DNA from: an uncultured Treponema sp. | Lineage (GTDB): Bacteria > Spirochaetota > Spirochaetia > Treponematales > Treponemataceae | NCBI GenBank assembly: GCA_947167745.1 | Contig: CAMVJE010000006.1 | Location: forward strand, 1-64,000 | Direction of reading: 5' to 3' | Length of the DNA stretch: 64,000 bases | In this document: positions 53,877 through 62,693 of the stretch, piece by piece | Position numbering within the stretch: position 1 is the stretch's first letter | Layout of the letters: every line of letters begins with the position of its first letter | Position numbers and translations under genes: made by a program | Notes under the pieces: model-generated | What the model was told of the DNA's origin: nothing | What the model saw: the letters and a program-made list of their open reading frames with translations, nothing else | The model's database searches: none

Positions 53877-54608
53877 ATGAATATTCTTCACGAAGGACTT
53901 TTACGGCTGGGCTTTGACAAGGGCGAATTTTCTGGAATCCAGATTCTGCCACTTGAGGAGCTTGAAGCCAAAATGGAACAATATATTGCCATTTTGCAGG
54001 AATACAACGCAAAATTCGATTTGATTAACGCTGACGAGCACGACGAGATTGCCGTCAAGCACATTCTGGACAGTCTTTCTGCTCTTCCAAAAATCTGCGG
54101 GATTCTGACTGAGCGATTCAATGCGAGCGCGCTTCCTCTTTTGGAGAGCGGACTTATTTCAGAGCTTTCCCTTGCCGACATTGGAAGCGGGGCTGGCTTA
54201 CCAGGCATCCCTCTTTCGGCGGCCCTTCCCCAGTTTAGTTTCACTCTGATTGAACGCATGACAAAGCGATGTGCTTTTTTGAATCATTGTGCGAGAGAGC
54301 TTGGCTTAAAAAATGTCAGAGTCGAAGAAAATCAGGCAGAGCGACTTGGGCAAAAACGATTTGACCTCTGTGTTTTCCGAGCCTTCCGCCCGCTTGAAAA
54401 AAAGATGACAAAAGTCCTTCTGCGCATTCTAAAAGACGGAGGCTGTCTTGCCGCCTATAAGGCAAAAAAAGCAAGCATAATAGAAGAAATGGAAAATATT
54501 CCGCAAAAGCCAAAATATAAAATTTTACCGCTTCTGGTTCCCTTCCTGACAGAAAACTCTGGTGAAGAGGAAGAGAGGGAGCGGAATCTTGTAGTGATTG
54601 AAAAATAA
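53877..54608 (+). CDS. rsmG: 16S rRNA (guanine527-N7)-methyltransferase
   Basis: 243 residues. RsmG motifs: YNAKFDLINADEHDEIAVKHILDSL at the N-terminus, SAM site LADIGSGAGLPGIPLSAALP, LIERMTKRCAFLNHCARELG, and FRAFRPLEKKMTKVL. It methylates N7 of G527 in 16S rRNA, near the streptomycin site. An AAGAGG site precedes ATG 53877. It is the last gene of the group beginning with the HExxH protein. Confidence 0.94.
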   Translation: MNILHEGLLRLGFDKGEFSGIQILPLEELEAKMEQYIAILQEYNAKFDLINADEHDEIAVKHILDSLSALPKICGILTERFNASALPLLESGLISELSLADIGSGAGLPGIPLSAALPQFSFTLIERMTKRCAFLNHCARELGLKNVRVEENQAERLGQKRFDLCVFRAFRPLEKKMTKVLLRILKDGGCLAAYKAKKASIIEEMENIPQKPKYKILPLLVPFLTENSGEEEERERNLVVIEK

Positions 54609-54626
54609 TGACGGAGCAAGTTTTTT

Positions 54627-56063
54627 CTATTCCAGCACTTCCCAAAAGCCGGTCTTGTTGGAGCCAAGTCGCCTTATTTTGCCTTCTGCCACGAGCTTTT
54701 GAAGGCTGCGCGTGATTGTGGCACGGGAAAGAGATAGAATTTCGGCGAATTCTTCTTTGGTGCGGCGGGGATTTTCTTTAAGCTGCTTTAGGAGCAGGAT
54801 TTCTGGTTTTTCGCTGGCCTTTTCTTTGCTTTTGTTCGTAGCGAGGGGGCTTTTTCTGTATTTTTCTTCCAGCAGATTCTGAGCTTCGGCAATGCGCTCG
54901 CCCAGTTTTCTTGCCAGGGCCTCTTTTTTTCCTTGAGAAAGGCGGCGGAGGGGCTTTAGAAAATCTTTGTACCAGTCCTGAATGCCGTCCAGGGCCGAGA
55001 AATCCACCAGGCCGTAAAGTTTTTCCATTGGAAGAGAATTGAATTGCGCAAGCTGCTTTTCCTCAAAGGGCTTTGAATCAATCCAGGGGGAAGCCATTTC
55101 GTTAATTTCAAAATCAACCTTATTGAGGAACATTGACTTTCCTGAGTCGTAGACCGGGGCGACACCCAGCCACTGGAGCGTTTCGGCATGTCGCAGAAAG
55201 CCCAGATTGTTTGAGTGCCTGTCTTCGTTTGCGATTATAAAATCCAGAAGAATGATTTTTAGAATGTTGATTTCTGCATCGGGAATTTTAAGAAAGTCGC
55301 AGCGTTCGACAAGCTTTTCAAAATCGTATTTTCCGTCATTGAGGGGAAGCCCCTGATAGACTGATTCCATGGGAACAAGCTCTGTGTTTTCGTCTACCAT
55401 GTCGGGACAAATGCAAAAATACTGCTCGTCACGGATTTCAAGCTCGTAGGGGACATAATTGATTTTGAGACGACGGCAGATTTCGCTTGCAAGCACTTCG
55501 TTGAGGGCTTCCTGCTGTTCGGTGCCTGTTCCTGCCTTTTCGAGAAAATTCTTTCCATTTTTGCGAACCCAGCGTTTGGGAAGCTCGCCGTTGGTGGTGT
55601 TGTCTGGAGAAAGAGAATTTGAATGTTTGTTGAGGGCTTTAGATGCGCTCATTAACCTAAGCCCGATTGCATCGTCATAGTCGTTGGTGAAAAAATTGAT
55701 GTCTTCCCACCAGATTCTGCCCATGTCACTCATATTGCAAATCCAGTACTGGTCGGAAAGACTTAAATAGTAGCTTTTTCTTGCAAGTTCTTCGTTTGAT
55801 TTGAGCTCAAGCTCGGAAAGCATGGTGCGGAAATCCCGGCGGGTGTAAGGAATCATGCGGTTGTTGAAGAATTCCTCCAGCTTCTGGCAAAGGCCGTATT
55901 CGTTTTCTTCGGATGCGATTCCATTTGTAAAAAGATGGGGCGGAAGATGGTTCAGATTGAAAATTTTTTTTATGGCGACAATGTATTCATCCTTGTCCTG
56001 TTCAAAGAGAAGAATGGGAATGTTTTTCTTGTATAAAATGAAGAGTTTGTTCTCCAGAGCCAT
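54627..56063 (-). CDS. HipA-like kinase fused to a winged helix-turn-helix domain
   Basis: 478 residues. The region ~170-390 has the HipA kinase core: NFLEKAGTGTEQQEALNEVL, the catalytic DRHSNN loop (D281-N286) in IIANEDRHSNNLGFL, and YDSG with metal-binding D306. Residues ~415-475 form a winged HTH (NPRRTKEEFAEILSLSRATI then a wing). Classical HipA uses a separate HipB repressor; here a DNA-binding domain is part of the same protein and no HipB gene is adjacent. The promoter carries five copies of a TTATCGGCTC motif and the mRNA is probably leaderless. Substrate unknown. Confidence 0.85.
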   Translation of the reverse strand: MALENKLFILYKKNIPILLFEQDKDEYIVAIKKIFNLNHLPPHLFTNGIASEENEYGLCQKLEEFFNNRMIPYTRRDFRTMLSELELKSNEELARKSYYLSLSDQYWICNMSDMGRIWWEDINFFTNDYDDAIGLRLMSASKALNKHSNSLSPDNTTNGELPKRWVRKNGKNFLEKAGTGTEQQEALNEVLASEICRRLKINYVPYELEIRDEQYFCICPDMVDENTELVPMESVYQGLPLNDGKYDFEKLVERCDFLKIPDAEINILKIILLDFIIANEDRHSNNLGFLRHAETLQWLGVAPVYDSGKSMFLNKVDFEINEMASPWIDSKPFEEKQLAQFNSLPMEKLYGLVDFSALDGIQDWYKDFLKPLRRLSQGKKEALARKLGERIAEAQNLLEEKYRKSPLATNKSKEKASEKPEILLLKQLKENPRRTKEEFAEILSLSRATITRSLQKLVAEGKIRRLGSNKTGFWEVLE

Positions 56064-56068
56064 GACTA

Positions 56069-56098
56069 ATTTTATCGGCTCATTTTTGCGAATGTCAA
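56069..56098 (-). promoter_or_regulatory. promoter of the HipA-wHTH gene, probably leaderless
   Basis: On the minus strand, TTGACA (56098-56093), an 18-base spacer, and TAAAAT (56074-56069). The expected start is at or within one base of the ATG (56063), and no ribosome site precedes that ATG. Confidence 0.7.
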
Positions 56099-56198
56099 GG
56101 GAAAAATGTAAGTTATCGGCTCAAATTTTAAAATTATCGGCTCAAAATTAGACAAAAAGAGCCGATAAAAGAGCATATTTTGCCATTTTATCGGCTCA
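56072..56198. promoter_or_regulatory. array of TTATCGGCTC operator-like sites
   Basis: Four direct copies of TTATCGGCTCA at 56072-56082, 56113-56123, 56134-56144 and 56188-56198 plus one inverted copy at 56159-56168. The first overlaps the -10 element. Start-to-start distances among the first three are 41 and 21 bases, about four and two helical turns. The last two form a hairpin GAGCCGATAAAA/TTTTATCGGCTC. Confidence 0.8.
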
Positions 56199-56230
56199 TC
56201 CAAAATTCTGCATTATGAATTATGCATTAA

Positions 56231-56578
56231 CTAACTGTCGAGCCAGCCACGGAGCAGATTGGCCACATCTTCTGGGCTTTTTGGGATTTCTTTTTTGAGA
56301 TTTTCAAGATTGTCGTCAACCATGATGAAGCCTCCGTTTTGAGGAGCGATTTCACGGTAAATGCCACGCAACTCGCCGAATTTTTTGACTTCTTCAAGGA
56401 CGGCTGTTTCCCGCTGAACATGGAGAAGATTTCGGGGATTGTAGCCACCGAGGGAAAGAATGTTCTTGCTGATTTTATTCATTTGAGTGGGAGAGAGTTT
56501 GAGAATTGAAAGGATTTTTTCGCTTGTCTCGCTTCCTAATTCAGTGAGAAGGACTGCAATTTTTTCGTAACCTGTCAT
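56231..56578 (-). CDS. FliG N-domain-like small protein
   Basis: 115 residues. MTGYEKIAVLLTELGSETSE followed by KILSILKLSPTQMNKISKNI resembles the N-terminal domain of flagellar switch protein FliG, which contacts the MS ring, but the middle and C-terminal motor domains are absent. Function is therefore uncertain; it might bind FliF or be an unrelated helical protein. No neighbouring flagellar genes are in the window. Confidence 0.5.
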   Translation of the reverse strand: MTGYEKIAVLLTELGSETSEKILSILKLSPTQMNKISKNILSLGGYNPRNLLHVQRETAVLEEVKKFGELRGIYREIAPQNGGFIMVDDNLENLKKEIPKSPEDVANLLRGWLDS

Positions 56579-56647
56579 TTTTTCCCCCGTTTTAAGAATT
56601 CTATGATATAATATCTCCCGTTAAAAATCTATAAATGGGGGCTAATC

Positions 56648-57286
56648 ATGAAAAAATATATTACAATCAGCCGGGAATATGGTTCAGGCGGTCGCTTGAT
56701 TGGAAAAATTGTCGCCGAACAGTTGGGATATGCTTTTTATGACAAAGAAATTATCGATATGGCGGCAAAAGAAAGCGGTCTTTCTGCAGAATTCATCAAA
56801 AAAACCGAGCAGAATCTTTCTTCAGGCTGGCTTTACAATCTTCTTTTGGGAACAAGCTATGCCGGAACGAGTGCAGGTGGAGTAGGGCAGCCTCTGGGGC
56901 AGGCCAATCTTCCGCTTGCAGACCAGATTTTCAACGCTGAACGAAAAATTATTCTTGGTCTCACTGAAAAACCTTGTGTAATCGTCGGTCGCTGCGCTGA
57001 TTACATCCTTTCAACTTCAGACCAGATTGACAACAATGACTTGCTTAATGTCTTCATCTATGCTGACATCGATGCAAAGGTCAAACGAATCGAGGAAATC
57101 TACAAGGAAACTGAGTCCTGCGCTAAAAAAACGATTATCCAGATTGATAAACGCCGGGCAAACCATTATAACACATTCACCGAAAATATCTGGGGCGACC
57201 GCAAAAACTACGACATGATGATTAACAGTACAAGTGCCGGAATCGAAGCTACTGCAAAGTGGATTGTTGAGCTTGCCAGGAACTAA
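56648..57286 (+). CDS. cytidylate kinase-like family protein
   Basis: 212 residues with the family start YITISREYGSGGRLIGKIVA, FYDKEIIDMAAKESGLSAEF, and VIVGRCADYILS. It is shorter and closer to the family consensus than the paralogue at 1462-2289. It phosphorylates an unknown substrate, possibly a nucleotide. A pectinesterase gene starts two bases after its stop, so they are co-transcribed, perhaps by chance. Confidence 0.85.
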   Translation: MKKYITISREYGSGGRLIGKIVAEQLGYAFYDKEIIDMAAKESGLSAEFIKKTEQNLSSGWLYNLLLGTSYAGTSAGGVGQPLGQANLPLADQIFNAERKIILGLTEKPCVIVGRCADYILSTSDQIDNNDLLNVFIYADIDAKVKRIEEIYKETESCAKKTIIQIDKRRANHYNTFTENIWGDRKNYDMMINSTSAGIEATAKWIVELARN

Positions 57287-57288
57287 AT

Positions 57289-58257
57289 ATGGAAATTACA
57301 CTTAAGACAAAGGATTCTTTAGCTGAAATATTTTCAAAAATCACTCCGTCTGCTGAGTCAGTTCACATTCTTTTGGAGGATGGGGAACATAAGGGGCTGG
57401 AGCATGAGAGGATTTTTTACAATCTGCCTAATCCACTGGTGATAGAAAGCATATCCGGAGACTCTTCCCGCTGTGCCCTTCGCGCCGAAAATTGCGAGGC
57501 TTTCCACAAAGATACCGAAAACCGGGCTGTTATTACCTTTGGCGAAAAATGCACTTCAGTCACCCTTAAGAGTTTTACAATCGAAAACACTCATGTCAAA
57601 ACTTGTGACGACGCTTCTCTTGGAAATCAGGCAGAGGCAATTTGCTTTCACTGTCAGACGGGCGAGCTTTTCTGCGAGGGAATGAAGTTTATAAGCCGGC
57701 AGGATACGATTCATGTGAAGGGAATTTCTCACTTCAAGAATTGTTATGTCACCGGCGATGTGGATTTTATCTGGGGCTACTGCAATTATTCTGTCTTTGA
57801 AAAATGCACTCTTCACACCCGCGACGACAACCGGGGTGCAGACAGACCAGCCTATGTTCTTCAAAGCCGGGCATGGAATTCAAAGCCAGGCTTTGTTTTC
57901 ATCGACTGTGACTTTACGGCCGACAACCGTGGCAAAAATGCCAGAATTTACATTGGCCGTTCACAGGGAACTGGAAAACCTGATTCAGTAGACCGCTGGG
58001 ATTCAATAGCTCTTATTAATTGCCGCATTTCTGATTTGTACGATTCTGCTCTCTGGACAGATGAAGATGGAACAAGGGCGGTATATCCAGAAAAGGGAAG
58101 CGCACTTTGTGGCTGGCGGGAATATGGCACGAAAATCTGTCGTGCAGACGGGAGTATTTCTGACTACGATCCAAAGATGCAGGAAAAGCACGGCTACACA
58201 ATGACAGAAGAAGAGGCAAAAAAACTGCTTGCGCTAAGCTCCAGGCTGCCACGATAG
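57289..58257 (+). CDS. pectinesterase (CE8), apparently cytoplasmic
   Basis: 322-residue beta-helix carbohydrate esterase removing methyl esters from galacturonan. Active-site parts are ISRQDTIHV (Q138, D139) and GDVDFIWGY (D159), with YVLQSRAW and YIGRSQG downstream including a likely substrate-binding Arg. The protein begins MEITLKTKDSLAEIF without any signal peptide or lipobox, so it should act inside the cell on imported oligogalacturonides. The GH28 gene follows. Confidence 0.9.
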   Translation: MEITLKTKDSLAEIFSKITPSAESVHILLEDGEHKGLEHERIFYNLPNPLVIESISGDSSRCALRAENCEAFHKDTENRAVITFGEKCTSVTLKSFTIENTHVKTCDDASLGNQAEAICFHCQTGELFCEGMKFISRQDTIHVKGISHFKNCYVTGDVDFIWGYCNYSVFEKCTLHTRDDNRGADRPAYVLQSRAWNSKPGFVFIDCDFTADNRGKNARIYIGRSQGTGKPDSVDRWDSIALINCRISDLYDSALWTDEDGTRAVYPEKGSALCGWREYGTKICRADGSISDYDPKMQEKHGYTMTEEEAKKLLALSSRLPR

Positions 58258-58302
58258 AGCCATTTAAATCGCAAAAATGCAAAATTATAGCAAAATCTTT
58301 TC

Positions 58303-58330
58303 TTTTCAAGATGTAAATTGTGTATATAAT
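58303..58330 (+). promoter_or_regulatory. putative promoter of the GH28 gene
   Basis: TATAAT at 58325-58330 with a weak TTTTCA (58303-58308) 16 bases upstream, in the 108-base gap before the gene. Confidence 0.4.
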
Positions 58331-58365
58331 AGTAGAATCCAAAAATGTAAATATGAGGATGTGCA

Positions 58366-59721
58366 ATGACAGAATTAAATATTACTGACTTCGGTGGTAA
58401 GAACGACGGCGTATTTGACAATACAAATTCTTTTAAGGCTGCCTTTGAGGAGCTTGCAAAAAACGGCGGCGGAAAGCTTGTTGTTAATGCTGGAAGCTGG
58501 CTTACAGGCCCAATTGATTTAGTCGAGAATTCAACTCTGGAACTTAAAGAGGGAGCAGAACTTTCTTTTATTACTGACCCTAATGCTTATCCACCGGCAT
58601 TTACCCGTTGGGAAGGCGTTGAATGTTATGCAATGCACGCTCTTATCCGGGCTGCAGACTGTAAAAATGTCACTGTTACTGGTAAAGGCACAATCAACGG
58701 AAACGGAAGTGCATGGTGGGATCTTAAAAAAGCAAAAAAAGATGCAGGTCAGACTTGTCCTGTTGAACCATACGAGCTTGCCCTTGCAAAAATGAATCCT
58801 GGTTACGAAAATCAGGCTGGTGGTGGCGGTGGTCGTGAAACTCAGTTCCTCCGACCAAGCCTCATTGAATTCATTAACTGTCAGAAAGTTGTCCTTGAAG
58901 GCGTCTCAATTAAGAATTCTCCATTCTGGACTGTTCACCCGCTTTATGTAGATGACCTCACCCTGCAGAATCTCAAAATCGAAAATCCATATTCTGCACC
59001 GAACACAGACGGAATTGATGTTGACTCATGCACCAATGTCAAAATCCTCAACTGCTATGTTGCTGTCGGCGACGATGGAATTTGTCTCAAATCTGGTTCA
59101 GGTCCTGACGGAATCCGGGTAAACAAACCGACCGTAAATGTCACAATCAAGGACTGCACCGTTCGCTTTGCTCATGGTGGAATCGTTCTCGGTTCAGAAA
59201 CAGCCGCAGGAATCCAGCATGTTCACGCTGAGAACTGTGATTTGAGTGGCACTGACCGTGGCATCCGAATCAAGAGCCGACGAGGCCGTGGTGGAGACCT
59301 CTATGACATCGAACTTAAAGATTTGGTAATGGATGACACTCTCTGCCCAATCGCCATGAACATGTACTACAAGTGCGGTGTAACGGATCAGAAGTCGCCT
59401 CTTTTCTCTCTTGAAAAGCAGCCCGTCACTAGTGAGACACCGCGTATCCATGATGTAAAAATCATCGGCTGTACAGGTAAAAACTGCAAGGCCAGCGCAG
59501 GCTTCATCGTCGGTTTGCCAGAAATGCCAATTGATAATCTTGAAATCCGAGATTGTTACTTTACTACAGACGAATCTTCTAAAGAAAGCCCAATGAACTC
59601 GGATATGTTCTATGGTCTGCCGGAAGTAAGCGTAAAATCTTTCCGAGTACGCAACGCGCCTGGTGCAAAATTCGAGAATGTTCGAATCGATGGACCAAAA
59701 GAAACATTCATTTATGAGTAA
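58366..59721 (+). CDS. GH28 polygalacturonase, apparently cytoplasmic
   Basis: 451-residue right-handed beta-helix glycosidase. The four GH28 motifs are intact: NTDG (213-216), GDDG (235-238), HGG at 270-272 (usual G/SHG) and RIK (301-303); the three catalytic Asp are D215, D236 and D237. Residues 5-15 (NITDFGGKNDG) are the family N-terminal motif, so no export signal is missing from the call. It probably is an exo-acting enzyme on short galacturonides, acting with the upstream esterase. A terminator follows. Confidence 0.93.
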   Translation: MTELNITDFGGKNDGVFDNTNSFKAAFEELAKNGGGKLVVNAGSWLTGPIDLVENSTLELKEGAELSFITDPNAYPPAFTRWEGVECYAMHALIRAADCKNVTVTGKGTINGNGSAWWDLKKAKKDAGQTCPVEPYELALAKMNPGYENQAGGGGGRETQFLRPSLIEFINCQKVVLEGVSIKNSPFWTVHPLYVDDLTLQNLKIENPYSAPNTDGIDVDSCTNVKILNCYVAVGDDGICLKSGSGPDGIRVNKPTVNVTIKDCTVRFAHGGIVLGSETAAGIQHVHAENCDLSGTDRGIRIKSRRGRGGDLYDIELKDLVMDDTLCPIAMNMYYKCGVTDQKSPLFSLEKQPVTSETPRIHDVKIIGCTGKNCKASAGFIVGLPEMPIDNLEIRDCYFTTDESSKESPMNSDMFYGLPEVSVKSFRVRNAPGAKFENVRIDGPKETFIYE

Positions 59722-59760
59722 GTAAATTAACTTAAAATCGTGTAGATTTATGCCGATAAT

Positions 59761-59791
59761 AAAAGCACTCGTATAATGCGAGTGCTTTTTT
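59761..59791 (+). terminator. intrinsic terminator after the GH28 gene
   Basis: AAAAGCACTCG-TATAATG-CGAGTGCTTTTTTAT, an eight-base perfect stem plus flanking A/U pairs and a T-tract. Confidence 0.88.
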
Positions 59792-59792
59792 A

Positions 59793-59858
59793 TTTAGGGT
59801 TTATTACAAACCCTAAAAACGGCGAAGTCAAGGCTTTAAGCGTACGCGTGCCTTGACT
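59793..59858 (+). promoter_or_regulatory. two leader hairpins upstream of the SPOR-like gene
   Basis: TTTAGGGTTT-ATTAC-AAACCCTAAA (59793-59817) and AGTCAAGGC/GCCTTGACT with a 15-base loop containing CGTACG (59826-59858), followed by GGGGGA and ATG 59878. Role unknown; neither matches a riboswitch family I know. Confidence 0.5.
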
Positions 59859-59877
59859 AGACGTATTAGGGGGAATC

Positions 59878-61851
59878 ATGAAAAAGTCTTTCAAAGTTTT
59901 AGTGGCATTAAGTCTCTTGAATTTATTTATTGCTGGCCTATTTGCTGAAGGCTACCATGTTTGTGTTGCTTCTTATCAGAAACTTGCCAATGCTCAGGAA
60001 ACTGTCCGAAAACTTGAAAATCAGAGCGTTTCAGCGTTCATCAATGAGAATAAAGTAAAAGGAAAAAGCTATTACCGGGTTCTTCTTGTAAAGGAATTTA
60101 AGAAAATTGAAGATGCCCGAAAATATCGTGATGAAGTTTCAAAATATTCATTCGGAAAGGAACTTAAGCTTAAGGATTTTTGGGTATGTAAAGGCGATAA
60201 AAAGCTCTCTCCGAATGCTCCAAAAGTGGCTCCAGCAAAAGCTGCACCTGCAAAAGTAGAACCGGCAAAGGCGGCTCCTGCAGTTGTACCGGCACCAGTT
60301 CCTCTTCCACTTCCAAAACCCCAGCCGAAGCCAGAACCGAAACCAGAGCCAGAACCCAAGCTTGATCCTATTCCTGAGCCTGCTGTAAAGAATCTTGAAG
60401 TAGCTCCTGATCCGGTTGTTGTGCCTGTTCCGGCCCCAATTCCAATTCCTGAGCCAGAGCCAGAACCAGAGCCTGCTCCAATTGTTATTCCTCCAGCAGA
60501 GCCAGAATTAATTGAAAAACCGGCTGCCGAAGAGCCAAAGACTCTGGATAAAAACGAAAAAGCAGTTCTCTCTGAAAAAACCCCTTATTCAGTGCGCGTT
60601 CGAACATATAAGTATTCTCAGTTTGCAGAGAATGACAACAATCGTCTCAAAGCATTGGGATTTGATTCATATCTGCTTAATACTTTTGACGAAACAGCTT
60701 TTTTTGAATTCAATCTCCACGCCGGCGCCTTTGAGACACAGGAAGAGGCAGAAAATTTGATTGCTCAATTTGCAGATGTGGGCATATTTAATACCGAAAT
60801 TTCTGACTACCGTGAAATTTTACCCAAAATTAATCGATATGATGAAATTCTTTCTACTGAGACTGTAACTTTTGATGATGGACGCAGCGATTTACCGGGA
60901 ATTCTTTCTTCATCGGTTGAGAAACTCATCAGAAACTTCCCCGCAAACAAAGATTATCAGATTAAGGATGCAGTTCTTGTTGATTATGATAATTATTCTG
61001 CAACGGCAGATCACCCTGAAATTAATTCACCGATTCTCAACTATATTAATAATGGTACAAATGTCCATTCTGCTGCACTTGTAAATTATACAGACGAGCT
61101 TTATCAAAAGAATGTTTCAATTCTTCTCTTTGCTGCCGATGATTTTACTTTTGGATTTAATGAAGATGAAGCTGTTGAAAAATTGCAGGCAGGAAGTGGA
61201 AGTGGTTTATTTGACTGTAGCATTTATGAAAAGAACGGAAAACTTTATATGTGCGGTGTAAATCACTCAGAAAATGTGTTCGCATGTCTTGAAAGTGCAA
61301 GCTTTGACAGAGGTGAATTTGTTTCATATATTGCTGACTCTTTCAATGATTCAACTTTAGGAATTTACCCGCAGATTCGAAGAACACTTTTTGCCCTTCC
61401 AGATAATTCTGCAAGCGGTAACCGTGTGTTTATCAATTTCATTTTCAATAAAGCAGGTGAAGATTTCGCCCTTGAGCGCGGAAATGCTGAATGGGCAGTT
61501 CCATTGGTTGGACATGCACTGTCAAAATCATACCTTCGGGAAGACGGTCACTTTATTTGCGTAGGTTTCTATGATTTGGATTATGATTTCAATGCGAAAA
61601 AAATCCATGAAAAATTCAAGGAATCTCGGAATACGACAGAAGTTTCTGAAAGCAATCAGCCGATTACCATTAATTCTTCGGAAGGCTGGTACTTTGTTGA
61701 TTCAATGCAGAAGGAAATTTCATTCTCGACAAAATCTTATGTTATTGCCATCGATGCGGCTTCAAATGATGATATTTCAAAAGATAGTCTTGCAGATTTC
61801 AGTAAAGATTTGAAAATTTGGGATACTTCTGCTTATAATGATGCAAAATGA
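59878..61851 (+). CDS. secreted SPOR-like protein with Pro/Glu-rich linker
   Basis: 657 residues with a signal peptide (~1-23, LFIAGLFA). Residues ~24-105 look like a SPOR peptidoglycan-binding domain (YHVCVASYQKLANAQETVRK, then SYYRVLLVKEFKKIEDARK). A long Ala/Pro/Glu linker (~112-225, PxPEPEPEP repeats) follows, then a second SPOR-like repeat (~235-320, YSVRVRTYKYSQFAENDNNR) and an uncharacterised C-terminal domain. It likely binds the cell wall. Its stop overlaps the PAP2 gene start by four bases. Confidence 0.8.
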   Translation: MKKSFKVLVALSLLNLFIAGLFAEGYHVCVASYQKLANAQETVRKLENQSVSAFINENKVKGKSYYRVLLVKEFKKIEDARKYRDEVSKYSFGKELKLKDFWVCKGDKKLSPNAPKVAPAKAAPAKVEPAKAAPAVVPAPVPLPLPKPQPKPEPKPEPEPKLDPIPEPAVKNLEVAPDPVVVPVPAPIPIPEPEPEPEPAPIVIPPAEPELIEKPAAEEPKTLDKNEKAVLSEKTPYSVRVRTYKYSQFAENDNNRLKALGFDSYLLNTFDETAFFEFNLHAGAFETQEEAENLIAQFADVGIFNTEISDYREILPKINRYDEILSTETVTFDDGRSDLPGILSSSVEKLIRNFPANKDYQIKDAVLVDYDNYSATADHPEINSPILNYINNGTNVHSAALVNYTDELYQKNVSILLFAADDFTFGFNEDEAVEKLQAGSGSGLFDCSIYEKNGKLYMCGVNHSENVFACLESASFDRGEFVSYIADSFNDSTLGIYPQIRRTLFALPDNSASGNRVFINFIFNKAGEDFALERGNAEWAVPLVGHALSKSYLREDGHFICVGFYDLDYDFNAKKIHEKFKESRNTTEVSESNQPITINSSEGWYFVDSMQKEISFSTKSYVIAIDAASNDDISKDSLADFSKDLKIWDTSAYNDAK

Positions 61852-62693
61852 TAAAAAAAATATTTAAGAAGTTTCCATTCTTTGTAATTCTGCTTTCTCT
61901 CGCTGGAAATCTTTTTGCAGAGGATAGTCCAGCGGCTGAGAAAGAGTTTAATCTCTTTGGAAGTCAGGAAGTGTTTGCTATGTCTCCTGTAACCGACGGA
62001 ATTTTATTTGGTTCAGGAGTCTTGCTTTCTGGAGGAAGTCTTTTTACAAAAAACATTCTTAAACTTAATCGCCAGGAATACGATGGAAGAACTTATGATA
62101 AAGATGATGTAAATTCTTTTGACCGTATTTTTATGAATCAATATTCAAAAACAAAGGATACTGTCGCTGATGTTTTTCTAGCTGGTGTCCTTGCAAGTCC
62201 TGCTGTGCTTTTGGCTACTGACAAAAGTGAATGGTTTACATGTGCCGTTATGTATGCCGAAACACTTATGATTTCCAATGGAATTAAGGAAATGGTCAAA
62301 CTTATGGTTGATCGGCCACGCCCATACATGTACTACGATGCCGGAACTTACCCGGAGGATGTTTCTAAGGATGGCGACTGGTGCGATTCCTTTCCTTCAG
62401 GACACTCAACAATGGTGTTTGCAAGCGCCACTTTTACAAGCTACACATTCTGTAAGTATTTTCCTGAATCTTACTGGCGAATTCCTGTGGTTGCGGGAAG
62501 TTATGCGCTGGCAGTTTCTACGGCTGCACTTCGTATTATGAGTGGCAATCATTTTATGACTGATGTTGTAAGCGGTGCAATTTTAGGCAGTGCAGTGGGA
62601 TTCTTTGTTCCCTGGCTTCATACTTTTAATACAAAACACGATTTGAATGTAGGGCTTCTTTCTAACGGAGTTTCCATCAGCTTAAGGTTTTAA
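61848..62693 (+). CDS. PAP2-family membrane phosphatase
   Basis: 281 residues with a signal or first membrane helix and several further hydrophobic segments. The three phosphatase motifs are complete: KLMVDRPRP (KX6RP), PSGHST, and RIMSGNHFMTD (RX5HX3D). The active site should face the periplasm and act on a lipid phosphate such as undecaprenyl pyrophosphate or phosphatidic acid. It is coupled to the SPOR-like gene and convergent with the ANTAR gene, overlapping it by 17 bases. Confidence 0.92.
   Translation: MIKKIFKKFPFFVILLSLAGNLFAEDSPAAEKEFNLFGSQEVFAMSPVTDGILFGSGVLLSGGSLFTKNILKLNRQEYDGRTYDKDDVNSFDRIFMNQYSKTKDTVADVFLAGVLASPAVLLATDKSEWFTCAVMYAETLMISNGIKEMVKLMVDRPRPYMYYDAGTYPEDVSKDGDWCDSFPSGHSTMVFASATFTSYTFCKYFPESYWRIPVVAGSYALAVSTAALRIMSGNHFMTDVVSGAILGSAVGFFVPWLHTFNTKHDLNVGLLSNGVSISLRF

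Noticed and set aside
55459..55680. Plus-strand small ORF opposite the HipA-like gene as a missing HipB antitoxin
   Set aside because: It has no HTH pattern and mirrors the codon structure of the gene on the other strand.
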